DNA of 64,000 nucleotides, from the NCBI RefSeq assembly GCF_000972385.1, contig NZ_JXTE01000023.1, forward strand, positions 68,789-132,788, written 5' to 3'. This document shows positions 49,880 through 58,502 of this stretch, one piece after another. The notes beneath the pieces were generated by a model. The model had not been told where the DNA came from. It did not search any database and saw nothing but the letters and a program-made list of their open reading frames with translations. Both the position numbers and the translations under genes were made by a program. Numbering within the stretch: the first letter of the stretch is position 1; the number at the start of each line of letters is the position of its first letter. The DNA is from Streptomyces sp. WM6386 (lineage in GTDB: Bacteria > Actinomycetota > Actinomycetes > Streptomycetales > Streptomycetaceae).

Positions 49880-52800
49880 ATGGCGCAGATCCTGATCGCG
49901 CATGCCGACGGCGACGAGGCCCTGGCCGCCGAGATCGCACGGCCGTTGGAGGACGCCGGGTACCAAGTGGTGCACCACGGCAGCCTGTTCGTCGGCGACT
50001 CGCTCATGCAGAAGGCGTCACAGGCGATCTCGCGGGGCAGCCCGGTCGTCCTGTGCGGGACGGTCAGGGCGATCGGGACCGGCTGGGCCCACTTCCTCGT
50101 CAATGCCGCGCGCCGGTACGGGGAGGCCCGGATCTTCGCGCTCCAGATGGAAGAGAACGTCTATCTCGACTCCCTGATCCTGGACGGCCGGATCGCCCGG
50201 TACTGGCAGGATCCTGCTGGGGCGATCACGGAGCTTGTGGCGGCGTTGGCGGAGTACTACCCGGTTCGCAGACCAGCGGGTGCGGAGCAGCGGCTGGATC
50301 GACTTGAGCAGCGGTACCGGGAGCTTGCGCTGGAGACGTGTGACATCGTCGATCTGGCCAACTTTCCCATCGGGGACCGCGATCTCATCACGCGAAATCT
50401 GCAACTGCGTACCCTGTATGTGTCGTTGCGTGTCGCCGTGGACATTCCGTCGGGGACACAGGAGTACGAACTGGAGAAGAAGCTCCAGAGCCTCGAAGCA
50501 CGGCGCAAGGAGCATGACGCGCAGGACACCCGATCCCGGTTCTCCGTCGGGGAGCGGCTCTCGCAGTCGAATCGGCTGGTGGTGCTGGGCGACCCGGGCG
50601 CGGGGAAGAGCACTCTGCTCCGCTGGATCGCCACCGCGTATCTCCTGCGTCTCAAGGAGGATCCGGACTGGAGCCAGCTGCCGGACGTCGACACCCTGCC
50701 CGACGCCAACTGGCTGCCGCTCTTCATCCGCTGCCGTGATCTGGACCGGAGGAGGCTGACGGGGTCACTGGAGGACATGATCCGGCACCATCTGTGCGAC
50801 ATGGAGTTCTCCAGCGACGAGGCCGCCGAGCTGACTCCGCTCCTGTTGGGCCGTCTTCGTGAGGGGCGGGTGCTGCTACTGATCGACGGTCTGGACGAGA
50901 TCTCGGATCCCGCGCTGCGGGCCCGGTTCTGCCGCAAGGTCGAGAAGATACATGTGGCCTATCCCAAGGCTTCGATCATCGTGACCTCCAGGATCGTCGG
51001 CTACCGGGAGATGGGGCTGCGGATCACCCGGGGGTTCGAGCACCTCACGGTGCAGGATCTGACCCCCGGCGACAAGGACGACTTCGCCCGCCGCTGGTGC
51101 GAGGTGACCGAGCCGGTGGGCCGTCGCGAACTCGCGGCCGAGCACCTGGTCGGCGACATCCACAGCACCGACCGCATCGAGCGTCTGACCGGCAGTCCGA
51201 TGTTGCTGACCACGATGGCTCTGGTCAAGAAGAAGGTCGGCAAGCTGCCGAGCCGGAGGGCGGATCTCTATCGGGAGGCCGTCGATGTGCTGCTGCACTG
51301 GCGCAGTGACGTGGACGAGAGAATGGATCCGCACGAGGCGCTGCCGCAGTTGCAGTACCTCGCGTATTCCATGTGCGCTTCGGGGGACCAGCAGATTCGG
51401 CGGGACCGGATTCTCGACATTCTGGAGCGCATGCGCAGGGAGTTCCCCGCCGTGCGTGCGGTCCGACAGCGTTCGGCGGTCGAATTCCTGCGCCGGCTGG
51501 AACGCCAGACCGGGATTCTCGTCGAGTCCGGCCATGTCGGCCATGACGGCGAGCTGGTCCCCGTCTACGAATTTCGGCACCTCACGTTCCAGGAGTATCT
51601 GGCGGGACTGGCTCTTGTCGCCGGCCGCTACCCGGGGCGTAACAGGCGGACGACCCTCGCGGAGCAGATCGGTGTGCTGGCCGCGGAGACCGCACCTTTT
51701 CCCGGCTATCCGAATCAGCACGAAGTCGTGGTCGCGGAGAAGTGGCGGGAGGCCATCCGGCTGAGCGTGATGACATGCAACGACGACGATGTGGACGGCG
51801 TCCTCCGGGCCATCGCCACACCGCTGACCGGGGAGGAGTCGGCCCTGACGGCGAGGGCGCGGGCGGCACTCGCCTGTGCCTGCCTGGCCGATGAACCCAA
51901 TGTCAGCGAGGAGGCCGCGACCCAGATCCTCGCGCAGTTCGTCGCGACACTGACCGCGACGGACGGCAACGGTCCCGCCCTGACTGTGGCCGACACCGTG
52001 CTCGCGGAGGTGGGAGGTTCCCAATGGGCCGCTCTGCTCAGCCGGATGATGGTCACCGACTGGGTGCGAGACCCCTCCGAGTACCCAAGACTCGCCGGCT
52101 CGGCCCGTGTGGTCCTCGGCCAGACGGCGCCCTCCGGGGACGAGGCCATGCAGACCTGGGTCCGGAACCAGGTCGCCCTCCTCAAGGAGCCCGAACCGGA
52201 GGTAGCGACCGAAGCTGCGCTCGCGTTGCTGGACGTCGCCTACCAGGAGAAGCTCATGATGGTCCCCGGACTGGTGCCGGGACTCATGTCCCTGTTCTCC
52301 CGCGGTACCTGCGAAGCCACGGCTGCGGCATGGGCTCTCGGGTGGGCCAAGATGGCCGGCGACAAGGCACCTTGGAAGCCCTCGTCCGGCGAACTCGAGG
52401 AACTGGCGGCCGTCATCGTCATGGAGGGTCTCCGCCCTGAGACCGTGATGCATCTGCTGTGGTGCTTCGACGAAGTCCCGCTGTCGCGACGTCGCGACAT
52501 GGCCGAGGCGGCGATGACCGCCTTCGGGTCAGCCGACGCCCAGAGACGGCAGGAGATCTTCAACCGGTACCAGGACCTGTTTCCCGAGGTGGTGGATCCC
52601 GTCGTGGCGGCGACTCGCCACCACCGTCGCGAAGTTCGCCGCGACGCCGCTTTCCTGCTGACGAAACTGGGCCACCCGCTGGCGCTTGAGCCGCTGTCAA
52701 AGATCCTCATCGAGGAGGACGGCACGGCGGACCCCGATGTCGTCGAGGCACTCGCCGAGATGGGCGATGCCCGCGCTGTGGAGCCCCTGCTCGGGGTGCT

Positions 52801-53728
52801 CAGAACCCCTCCGCACGGCGACGCCGACACCTTGGTCGTCGAAGCCCTCGGCTCGCTCGGTGACCCCCGAGCGGTGGAACCCCTTCTCGAGATACTCACC
52901 ACCATCCGTGGCGACGTCGACCCGGACGTGGTGCGTGCACTCGGCCGAATTCGCGACCCGCGAGCGGTGCGACACCTGCTTGAATTCCTCCCCACGGCTG
53001 ATGAGGGCGCGCGTCAGGCGGTCGTCGACGCCCTCGGCTGCCTCCGTGACCCCATCGCGGTGGAGCCCTTGCTCGACCAGCTGATCGACGCTGATGGCGT
53101 GCCGGACCTCACCGTCGCCATGAACCTGGGTCTCCTCGGTGACGTGCGCGCGGTGGACCCCCTGCTCGGTGCCCTCACCGACGCGGACGGCTGTGCGTAC
53201 CCGGCCGTCGTCCGGGCCCTGGGCCATCTTCGTGACAGGCGAGCCGTCGACCCCCTGCTGACCGCGCTCGCGGATGTCGGCGACGATCCCGAACCGTACG
53301 ACGACGATCCCCGTCTGGAGATCGTCGAGGCTCTCGCGCGCATCGGCGATCCGCGAGCGGCACCGGCGCTCAAAGACCTGCCCACGGGAGAATCGTGGGA
53401 ACTCGGTTTCGCTGTGGGCGCCGCGCTGGCTCTGTTCGGAGAGAGCGAAGCCCGCAGGGCACTGCACGAGGCCATGGCTGACAACCAATTGGAGACTCGG
53501 CGCGCCGCACTGTGGTCCCTCGCCGCCCTGGAGGTCGACGAGATCGACAGAGCGCTGCTGTCGCGAGACCAGGACGGTGTCGCCCCCGGTCTGGACCCCG
53601 GGGAGGAGATCAGGGAAGGGGACCTACGCCGCCGCGCCGTCGCCGTACACCTGCCCGTCCAACAAGTCCGCGCCCGCTACGAGCAGTTGACGGACCGCTA
53701 CCCCATCCGGCTCAGCTGGCACCCGTGA
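49880..53728 (+). CDS. TIR-like/NACHT/HEAT-repeat NLR-type protein
   Basis: This 1282-residue multidomain protein has four regions. Residues 1-125 are TIR-like (ILIAHADGD, VGDSLMQKASQAISRG, VVLCG) but with Leu73 where TIR enzymes have Glu. Residues about 230-470 are a NACHT ATPase with Walker A GDPGAGKSTLLRW (about 236-248), Walker B LLLIDGLDEIS (about 332), sensor VTSRIVGY, and LTGSPMLLTTMAL. A helical arm follows, ending in FRHLTFQEYLAGLAL. Residues about 910-1220 are HEAT-type repeats (AVEPLLGVLR, AVEPLLEILT, AVDPLLGALT). This is the layout of bacterial NLR-like antiphage proteins, in which repeats sense a phage protein and NACHT oligomerises. GGGGG is 4 nt before the ATG. The 3' end overlaps the convergent oxidoreductase gene by 17 bp. 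Confidence 0.9.
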   Translation: MAQILIAHADGDEALAAEIARPLEDAGYQVVHHGSLFVGDSLMQKASQAISRGSPVVLCGTVRAIGTGWAHFLVNAARRYGEARIFALQMEENVYLDSLILDGRIARYWQDPAGAITELVAALAEYYPVRRPAGAEQRLDRLEQRYRELALETCDIVDLANFPIGDRDLITRNLQLRTLYVSLRVAVDIPSGTQEYELEKKLQSLEARRKEHDAQDTRSRFSVGERLSQSNRLVVLGDPGAGKSTLLRWIATAYLLRLKEDPDWSQLPDVDTLPDANWLPLFIRCRDLDRRRLTGSLEDMIRHHLCDMEFSSDEAAELTPLLLGRLREGRVLLLIDGLDEISDPALRARFCRKVEKIHVAYPKASIIVTSRIVGYREMGLRITRGFEHLTVQDLTPGDKDDFARRWCEVTEPVGRRELAAEHLVGDIHSTDRIERLTGSPMLLTTMALVKKKVGKLPSRRADLYREAVDVLLHWRSDVDERMDPHEALPQLQYLAYSMCASGDQQIRRDRILDILERMRREFPAVRAVRQRSAVEFLRRLERQTGILVESGHVGHDGELVPVYEFRHLTFQEYLAGLALVAGRYPGRNRRTTLAEQIGVLAAETAPFPGYPNQHEVVVAEKWREAIRLSVMTCNDDDVDGVLRAIATPLTGEESALTARARAALACACLADEPNVSEEAATQILAQFVATLTATDGNGPALTVADTVLAEVGGSQWAALLSRMMVTDWVRDPSEYPRLAGSARVVLGQTAPSGDEAMQTWVRNQVALLKEPEPEVATEAALALLDVAYQEKLMMVPGLVPGLMSLFSRGTCEATAAAWALGWAKMAGDKAPWKPSSGELEELAAVIVMEGLRPETVMHLLWCFDEVPLSRRRDMAEAAMTAFGSADAQRRQEIFNRYQDLFPEVVDPVVAATRHHRREVRRDAAFLLTKLGHPLALEPLSKILIEEDGTADPDVVEALAEMGDARAVEPLLGVLRTPPHGDADTLVVEALGSLGDPRAVEPLLEILTTIRGDVDPDVVRALGRIRDPRAVRHLLEFLPTADEGARQAVVDALGCLRDPIAVEPLLDQLIDADGVPDLTVAMNLGLLGDVRAVDPLLGALTDADGCAYPAVVRALGHLRDRRAVDPLLTALADVGDDPEPYDDDPRLEIVEALARIGDPRAAPALKDLPTGESWELGFAVGAALALFGESEARRALHEAMADNQLETRRAALWSLAALEVDEIDRALLSRDQDGVAPGLDPGEEIREGDLRRRAVAVHLPVQQVRARYEQLTDRYPIRLSWHP

Positions 53729-55292
53729 TCGAACCGGCCCCCTCCAACACCACCATCGCCGCATTGTGCCCCGGCACCCCACTGACCCCACCCCCACGCA
53801 CCGCACCCGCCCCGCACAGGAGCACATTCCCGTGCCGCGTCTCCACGCCCCAACGCCCGGCCCCTTCCTGGACATACGGCCAGGACAGATCCCGATGGAA
53901 GATGTTCCCCCCGGGCAGTCGCAGATCGCGTTCCAGATCGAGCGGGGTCTTCGCCTCGATGCAGGGCCGCCCCTCCGCGTCGACGGCCAGACAGTCGGCC
54001 AGCGGCTCGGCGAGCTGGGCGTCGAGCTGGGCGAGCGTCGACATCAGGAGCTCCTCGCGGACGGCGTCGTTGTCCCCCTCGAAGAGCCGCGCAGGCGTGT
54101 GCAGGCCGAACAACGTCAGCGTCTGGTAGCCCTGCTCCACCAATTCCGGGCCGAGGATCGTCGGATCCGTCAGCGAGTGGCAGTAGATCTCCGACGGCGG
54201 GGCCGCGGGCAGCTCACCGGCTGCGGCCTGGGTGTAGGCAGCGGCGAGCTGCTCGTACCCCTCCGCGATGTGGAAGGTGCCGGAAAAGGCGGCGCGCGGG
54301 TCGACGGAGCTGTCCCGCAGCCGGGGCAGCCGCTTGAGCAGCATGTTCACCTTGAGCTGGGCACCCTCCGCGGGGGCGGGCGGCTCGTCGCCGGTCAGGT
54401 CCGCCAGTGCCTGCGGGGAGGCGTTCACCAGGACGTGCCGGGCGGCCACCGTCCCCTCCCGCTCGGCCGTCCGAAACGCGACCTCCGCCATACGACCGTC
54501 CGTGGCGATCCGCACCACCTCGTGCCCGGTGGCGAGGACGGCACCCGCGTCCCGCGCGGCGGCGGCCAGGGCGTCGGTGAGGGCGCCCATGCCGCCGACG
54601 GGGACGTCCCAGTCACCGGTGCCACCGCCGATCACGTGGTACAGGAAGCAGCGGTTCTGCTTCAGCGAGGGATCATGCGCATCGGCGAACGTGCCGATCA
54701 GCGCGTCGGTGAGGACGACACCCCGGACCAGGTCATCAGCGAAACGGTCCTCCACCGTCACCCCGATCGGCTCCTCGAACAGGGCCCGCCAGGCCTCCTC
54801 GTCGTCCACCCGGTGCCGCAGCTCGTCCTGTGTGGGCAGCGGTTCGGTGAGGGTCGGGAAGACCCGTTCGGCGACGCGGCCGGTCATGCCGTAGAAGCGC
54901 TGCCAGGCCTCGTACTCGTGCTTCCCGCCCGTCAGGCGCTCGAAGGCCTCGCGGGTGCGTCGCTCACCCCCGCCCACCAGGAGGCCGGTGGGCTGTCCGT
55001 CGCGTTCGACGGGGGTGTACGAGGAGATGGTGCGCTTGCGGACCCGGAAGGTCAGGCCCAGATCCCGGACGATCTTCTTCGGGAGCAGGCTGACCAGGTA
55101 CGAGTAGCGCGACAACCGTGCGTCGACGCCGGCGAAGGGCCGGCTGGAGATCGCGGCGCCCCCGGTGTGCTCGAGGCGTTCCAGGACCAGGACGGAGCGT
55201 CCGGCCCGGGCCAGGTAGGCGGCGGCGACCAGGCCGTTGTGCCCCCCGCCGACGATCACGGCGTCGTACGTGTGTCCCTCGAGTGCAGGCAT
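53712..55292 (-). CDS. FAD-dependent oxidoreductase, phytoene desaturase-like
   Basis: This 526-residue flavoprotein begins with the dinucleotide-binding motif VIVGGGHNGLVAAAYLARAG, followed by VLVLERLEHTGGAAISS and the C-terminal FAD-binding NVLLCGAGAVRGGGVSG. This matches the carotenoid-desaturase/PYROXD2-like family of amine or alkene oxidoreductases; a carotenoid role is not supported by neighbours. The second ATG (55292) begins just before the Rossmann strand with AAGAG upstream. It converges with the NACHT gene. Confidence 0.9.
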   Translation of the reverse strand: MPALEGHTYDAVIVGGGHNGLVAAAYLARAGRSVLVLERLEHTGGAAISSRPFAGVDARLSRYSYLVSLLPKKIVRDLGLTFRVRKRTISSYTPVERDGQPTGLLVGGGERRTREAFERLTGGKHEYEAWQRFYGMTGRVAERVFPTLTEPLPTQDELRHRVDDEEAWRALFEEPIGVTVEDRFADDLVRGVVLTDALIGTFADAHDPSLKQNRCFLYHVIGGGTGDWDVPVGGMGALTDALAAAARDAGAVLATGHEVVRIATDGRMAEVAFRTAEREGTVAARHVLVNASPQALADLTGDEPPAPAEGAQLKVNMLLKRLPRLRDSSVDPRAAFSGTFHIAEGYEQLAAAYTQAAAGELPAAPPSEIYCHSLTDPTILGPELVEQGYQTLTLFGLHTPARLFEGDNDAVREELLMSTLAQLDAQLAEPLADCLAVDAEGRPCIEAKTPLDLERDLRLPGGNIFHRDLSWPYVQEGAGRWGVETRHGNVLLCGAGAVRGGGVSGVPGHNAAMVVLEGAGSITGAS

Positions 55293-55354
55293 GTCTCTTC
55301 GTAACACGCGATGATCGCCGGCGGCCAGGGGTGTACGGCGGTACGGCGACGGGG

Positions 55355-57592
55355 TCAGGGCCCCTGGGACGCCCGCTGCTGGCGCAACACCGCCACCCTC
55401 CGGTACAGCTCCACGGCCTCGGCGCCACGGCCGAGCTGTTCCAGGCAGTGCGCCTCGTCGTTGCGGCTGGCGAGGGTGTCGGGGTGGTCGGCGCCGAGGA
55501 CGCGTTCGCGGGCGGCGGCGACTCTGCGGTACTCGGTGAGGGCGTCGGCCCAGCGGCCCAGCCAGCCCAGGCCCACGGCGACCTCACGGCGGCTGACCAG
55601 GGTGTCGGGGTGTTCCGGACCGAGGACACGCTCGCGGATGGCGCACACGTCGCGGGACTCGGCGAGGGCCTCCTCCCAGCGGCCGAGGCGGCCGAGGTTG
55701 ACGCCGAGGCCGTGGCGGGCGCGGAGGGTCTCGGGGTGGGCGGGGCCGTGCACACGGGTACGGTCGTCGATCAGGTCGCGGTAGAGCTGGAGCGCCTCCG
55801 TGCTGCGACCGAGGCGGCCGAGGCTGATGCCGACCTCGTAGCGGGCGGCGAGGGTGTCGGGGTGGTCGGGGCCGAGGGCTTGGGCGCGGGCCTCGGTGAC
55901 CTCGTGGTAGGTCTGGAGGGCCTCGGGCCAGCGCCCCAACTGGCCCAGCGCGTAGGCGACTTCGTAGCGGGTGACCAGGGTGTCGGGGTGGTCCGGGCCC
56001 AGGACGCGGGCGCGGGCCGCCGCGACGTCGCAGGCCATGCGGTAGGAGTCCTCCAGGCGGCCGAGCCGGCTGAGGTTGAAGGCGAGGTTGTGGCGGCAGC
56101 GCAGGGTGTCGGGGTGGTCGGGGCCCATGGTGCGCTCGCGGGCTGCGAGGACGGATATGTAGACCTGGTGGGCGTCGAAGTGGCGGCCCAACTGGCCCAG
56201 CACGTACGCCATTTCCTGACGGGCGGCGAGGGTGTCGGGGTGGTCCGGGCCGAGGGAGAGACTGCGGCTGCGGGCGACGTGTTTGTACTCGCGCAGGGCG
56301 TCGGCGGCGCGGCCGGTGCGGCTGAGGGTGAAGGCGACCTCGTAGCGGCTGGCGAGGGTGTCCGGGTGGTCGGGGCCGAGCAGGTGCTCGCGCTCGGCGG
56401 CCACCGCGCGGTGCACCTCGCCGGCCTCCGACCAGCGGCCCAGCCGGCCCAGGCTGAGCCCGGCGTTGTGGCGTCCGGTCAGGGCGGTGAGGGCCTCCGG
56501 GGTGGGGGCGGCCGAGTCGTCGGGGCTGGATTCCTCTGCCTGCCGTCCGGTGGCGGGCCGGGGGATCCACTCGCCGGTGAGCCCCGCTCCGGCGTCCGGT
56601 GGCGTGGTGGCGAGGCCGGCGCCGGTGGCCTTGTGGCCGGTGGTCATGCCACGGGTCCAGGACGGCAGCCGGGCCGCGCGGGCGGTGGGCTCGGGCCTGA
56701 GCGTCGGCTGGGGTGTCACCACGGTGGGCACGTACGTCGGTGTCGTACGTCCCAGGCTGATGCGGCGGCCCAACTCGCGGGCATCGGGCGGGCGTTGCTC
56801 GGGGAGCTTGGCCAGCAGGTCCAGGATGATCTTCTCGAAGTACGCGGGCACCTCCGCGCGGTGGCTGCGCGGCGGGCGGGGCGGGGTGTCGCGGTGGCCG
56901 ACGAGGATCGCCCAGGCGTCGTCGAGGTCGAACGGCGGTACCCCGGTGGCGATCTCGTACAGCACACACCCCAGCGAGTAGAGGTCGCTGCGCTGGTCGA
57001 CCTCGGAGCCGCCGATCTGCTCGGGCGACATGTAGTGCGGGGTGCCCATGGCGATGCCGGTGCCGGTGAGCCGGGAGGTGAAGCCGATGTCGTGGCCGAG
57101 GCGGGCGATGCCGAAGTCGCAGATCTTCACCGTGCCGTCGGTCAGCCGCATGATGTTCGCGGGCTTCAGGTCGCGGTGCACGATGCCCTGTTGATGGGTG
57201 TAGGCGAGGGCGGCCGCCACCTGGTCGGCGATCTCCACGACGTCCGCGACGGGCAGCGGGTGATGCTTGTTGTCCTCCAGGAGCTGGCTGAGGTTGCGGC
57301 CCTCCAGCAACTCCATGACGAGGTAGAGGATTCCGTCGGACTCTCCGAAGTCATGGACGACGGTGACCCCGCGGTGCTGGAGGGCGGCGGCCACCCGGGC
57401 CTCTCGGCGGAACCGCTCGCGCAGCACCCGGGTGAAGGACTGGTCATGGGACGGGCCCAGCGGCTTGAGGCACTTCACGGCGACCCGCCGGCCCAGCGAC
57501 TCGTCGCGCGCCCGCCACACCTCGCCCATGCCGCCGCGCCCGATCAGATCGAGCAGCCGGTAGCGGCCCTGGATCAGCTTGCTGTCCCCCAT
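55355..57592 (-). CDS. Ser/Thr protein kinase with C-terminal TPR array
   Basis: This 745-residue protein has an N-terminal kinase domain (about 10-275): GRGGMGEV P-loop, Lys40 in VAVK, catalytic HRDLKPAN, DFGIA, and MSPEQ for the APE motif. A disordered linker (about 280-370) is followed by eight tandem 42-residue kinesin-light-chain-type TPR units, each with a GPDHPDTL-like motif. There is no membrane helix, so it is a soluble kinase whose TPR array probably binds a partner. The DNA repeat is exactly 126 bp. Upstream is the DUF2236 gene on the same strand; the 57-bp gap leaves operon membership open. Confidence 0.93.
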   Translation of the reverse strand: MGDSKLIQGRYRLLDLIGRGGMGEVWRARDESLGRRVAVKCLKPLGPSHDQSFTRVLRERFRREARVAAALQHRGVTVVHDFGESDGILYLVMELLEGRNLSQLLEDNKHHPLPVADVVEIADQVAAALAYTHQQGIVHRDLKPANIMRLTDGTVKICDFGIARLGHDIGFTSRLTGTGIAMGTPHYMSPEQIGGSEVDQRSDLYSLGCVLYEIATGVPPFDLDDAWAILVGHRDTPPRPPRSHRAEVPAYFEKIILDLLAKLPEQRPPDARELGRRISLGRTTPTYVPTVVTPQPTLRPEPTARAARLPSWTRGMTTGHKATGAGLATTPPDAGAGLTGEWIPRPATGRQAEESSPDDSAAPTPEALTALTGRHNAGLSLGRLGRWSEAGEVHRAVAAEREHLLGPDHPDTLASRYEVAFTLSRTGRAADALREYKHVARSRSLSLGPDHPDTLAARQEMAYVLGQLGRHFDAHQVYISVLAARERTMGPDHPDTLRCRHNLAFNLSRLGRLEDSYRMACDVAAARARVLGPDHPDTLVTRYEVAYALGQLGRWPEALQTYHEVTEARAQALGPDHPDTLAARYEVGISLGRLGRSTEALQLYRDLIDDRTRVHGPAHPETLRARHGLGVNLGRLGRWEEALAESRDVCAIRERVLGPEHPDTLVSRREVAVGLGWLGRWADALTEYRRVAAARERVLGADHPDTLASRNDEAHCLEQLGRGAEAVELYRRVAVLRQQRASQGP
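55390..56490 (-). repeat. Eight 126-bp coding tandem repeats in the kinase gene
   Basis: The conserved GGGGTGG core of each unit recurs at 55481, 55607, 55733, 55859, 55985, 56111, 56237 and 56363, always 126 bp apart, matching one 42-residue TPR unit. The perfect register without indels and high DNA similarity suggest recent duplication or gene conversion. Confidence 0.9.
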
Positions 57593-57649
57593 CTGCTGCG
57601 ATCGCCCCCGATGGTCTCGCCCCGCCCCTGGTCCGTCCAGTATGGCGAG

Positions 57650-58492
57650 CTATCTACCCACTTTGTACGGGGCCGGGCGCGAGCCGGGGCCGAGCCGTGA
57701 CATGGCCCGGAGGATGTGTTTGGGCGGGAGTTGCCAGCGAAGACGTGCGGGAACACAGCGCAAAAGGGTGCCTGTGGCACGCAACTGGCGGGTGACGGTG
57801 GCGGGTTTCGGGGCCGGTCTGCCGTACAGCTCGTGGGCGTACGGCGGCAGAGCGGCGTACGCCAGTTGTGCCACGCGCCGCCACAGCACTTCACGCGCCG
57901 GGACGAGGAGGGTGTGCGTCGGCGGGCGGAGCAGGAAGTCGTCCACGGCGCGTGCCTCGGGTCCGACGGCGAGTTCGGGGCGCACCTTCTCGAAGTAGAC
58001 GGCCATCTCGGCCTGGTCGGCGGGTACGGCGTCCGGGTCGAGGCCCACCAGGCGGGCGCCGATCCGCTGTTCGGCTATGTAGCGGTCGGCCTGTTCGTCG
58101 GTGAGCCGGAATCCGGAGCGGCGCGCGACCTGCAGATAGGAGTCGACCTCGGCGCAGTGCACCCACAGCAGCAGCTCGGGTTCGTCGACGCCGTACCGCT
58201 CCCCCGTGTCCGGGTCGACGGCCGACAGCATGGTGTGGATCTTCCGGACGCGAGCACCCGCCTTCTCCGCCGCCTCGGTGGTGCCGTAGCTGATGGTGCC
58301 GACGAAGTTCGCGGTACGCATCAGCCGGCCCCAGGCGTCCCTGCGGAAGTCGGAGTTCTGCATGACCCCGCGCACCGCACGCGGGTGCAGGGCCTGGAAG
58401 TAGAGCGCGCGGACACCGGCGACCCACATCATCGGGTCGCCGTGCATCTGCCAGGTCACCGACTTCGGTGTGAACAGTCCGGGATCACCCAT
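57650..58492 (-). CDS. Oxygenase MpaB family protein (DUF2236)
   Basis: This 280-residue DUF2236 protein has the opening TWQMHGDPMMWVAGVRALYFQALHP (quoted here only as its conserved first block: HGDPMMWVAG, ALYFQALHPRAV), the FVGTISYGTTEAAEKAG region, and WVHCAEVDSYL with the conserved His. The family includes the fungal MpaB oxygenase and rubber oxygenases, which are haem- or metal-dependent oxidative cleavers of lipidic chains. It follows the FadE26-like gene by 10 bp and so is probably cotranscribed from the promoter with the KstR-like box. An oxidative role on lipid side chains is an inference. Confidence 0.87.
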   Translation of the reverse strand: MGDPGLFTPKSVTWQMHGDPMMWVAGVRALYFQALHPRAVRGVMQNSDFRRDAWGRLMRTANFVGTISYGTTEAAEKAGARVRKIHTMLSAVDPDTGERYGVDEPELLLWVHCAEVDSYLQVARRSGFRLTDEQADRYIAEQRIGARLVGLDPDAVPADQAEMAVYFEKVRPELAVGPEARAVDDFLLRPPTHTLLVPAREVLWRRVAQLAYAALPPYAHELYGRPAPKPATVTRQLRATGTLLRCVPARLRWQLPPKHILRAMSRLGPGSRPAPYKVGR

Positions 58493-58502
58493 GTCTCGAA
58501 GG

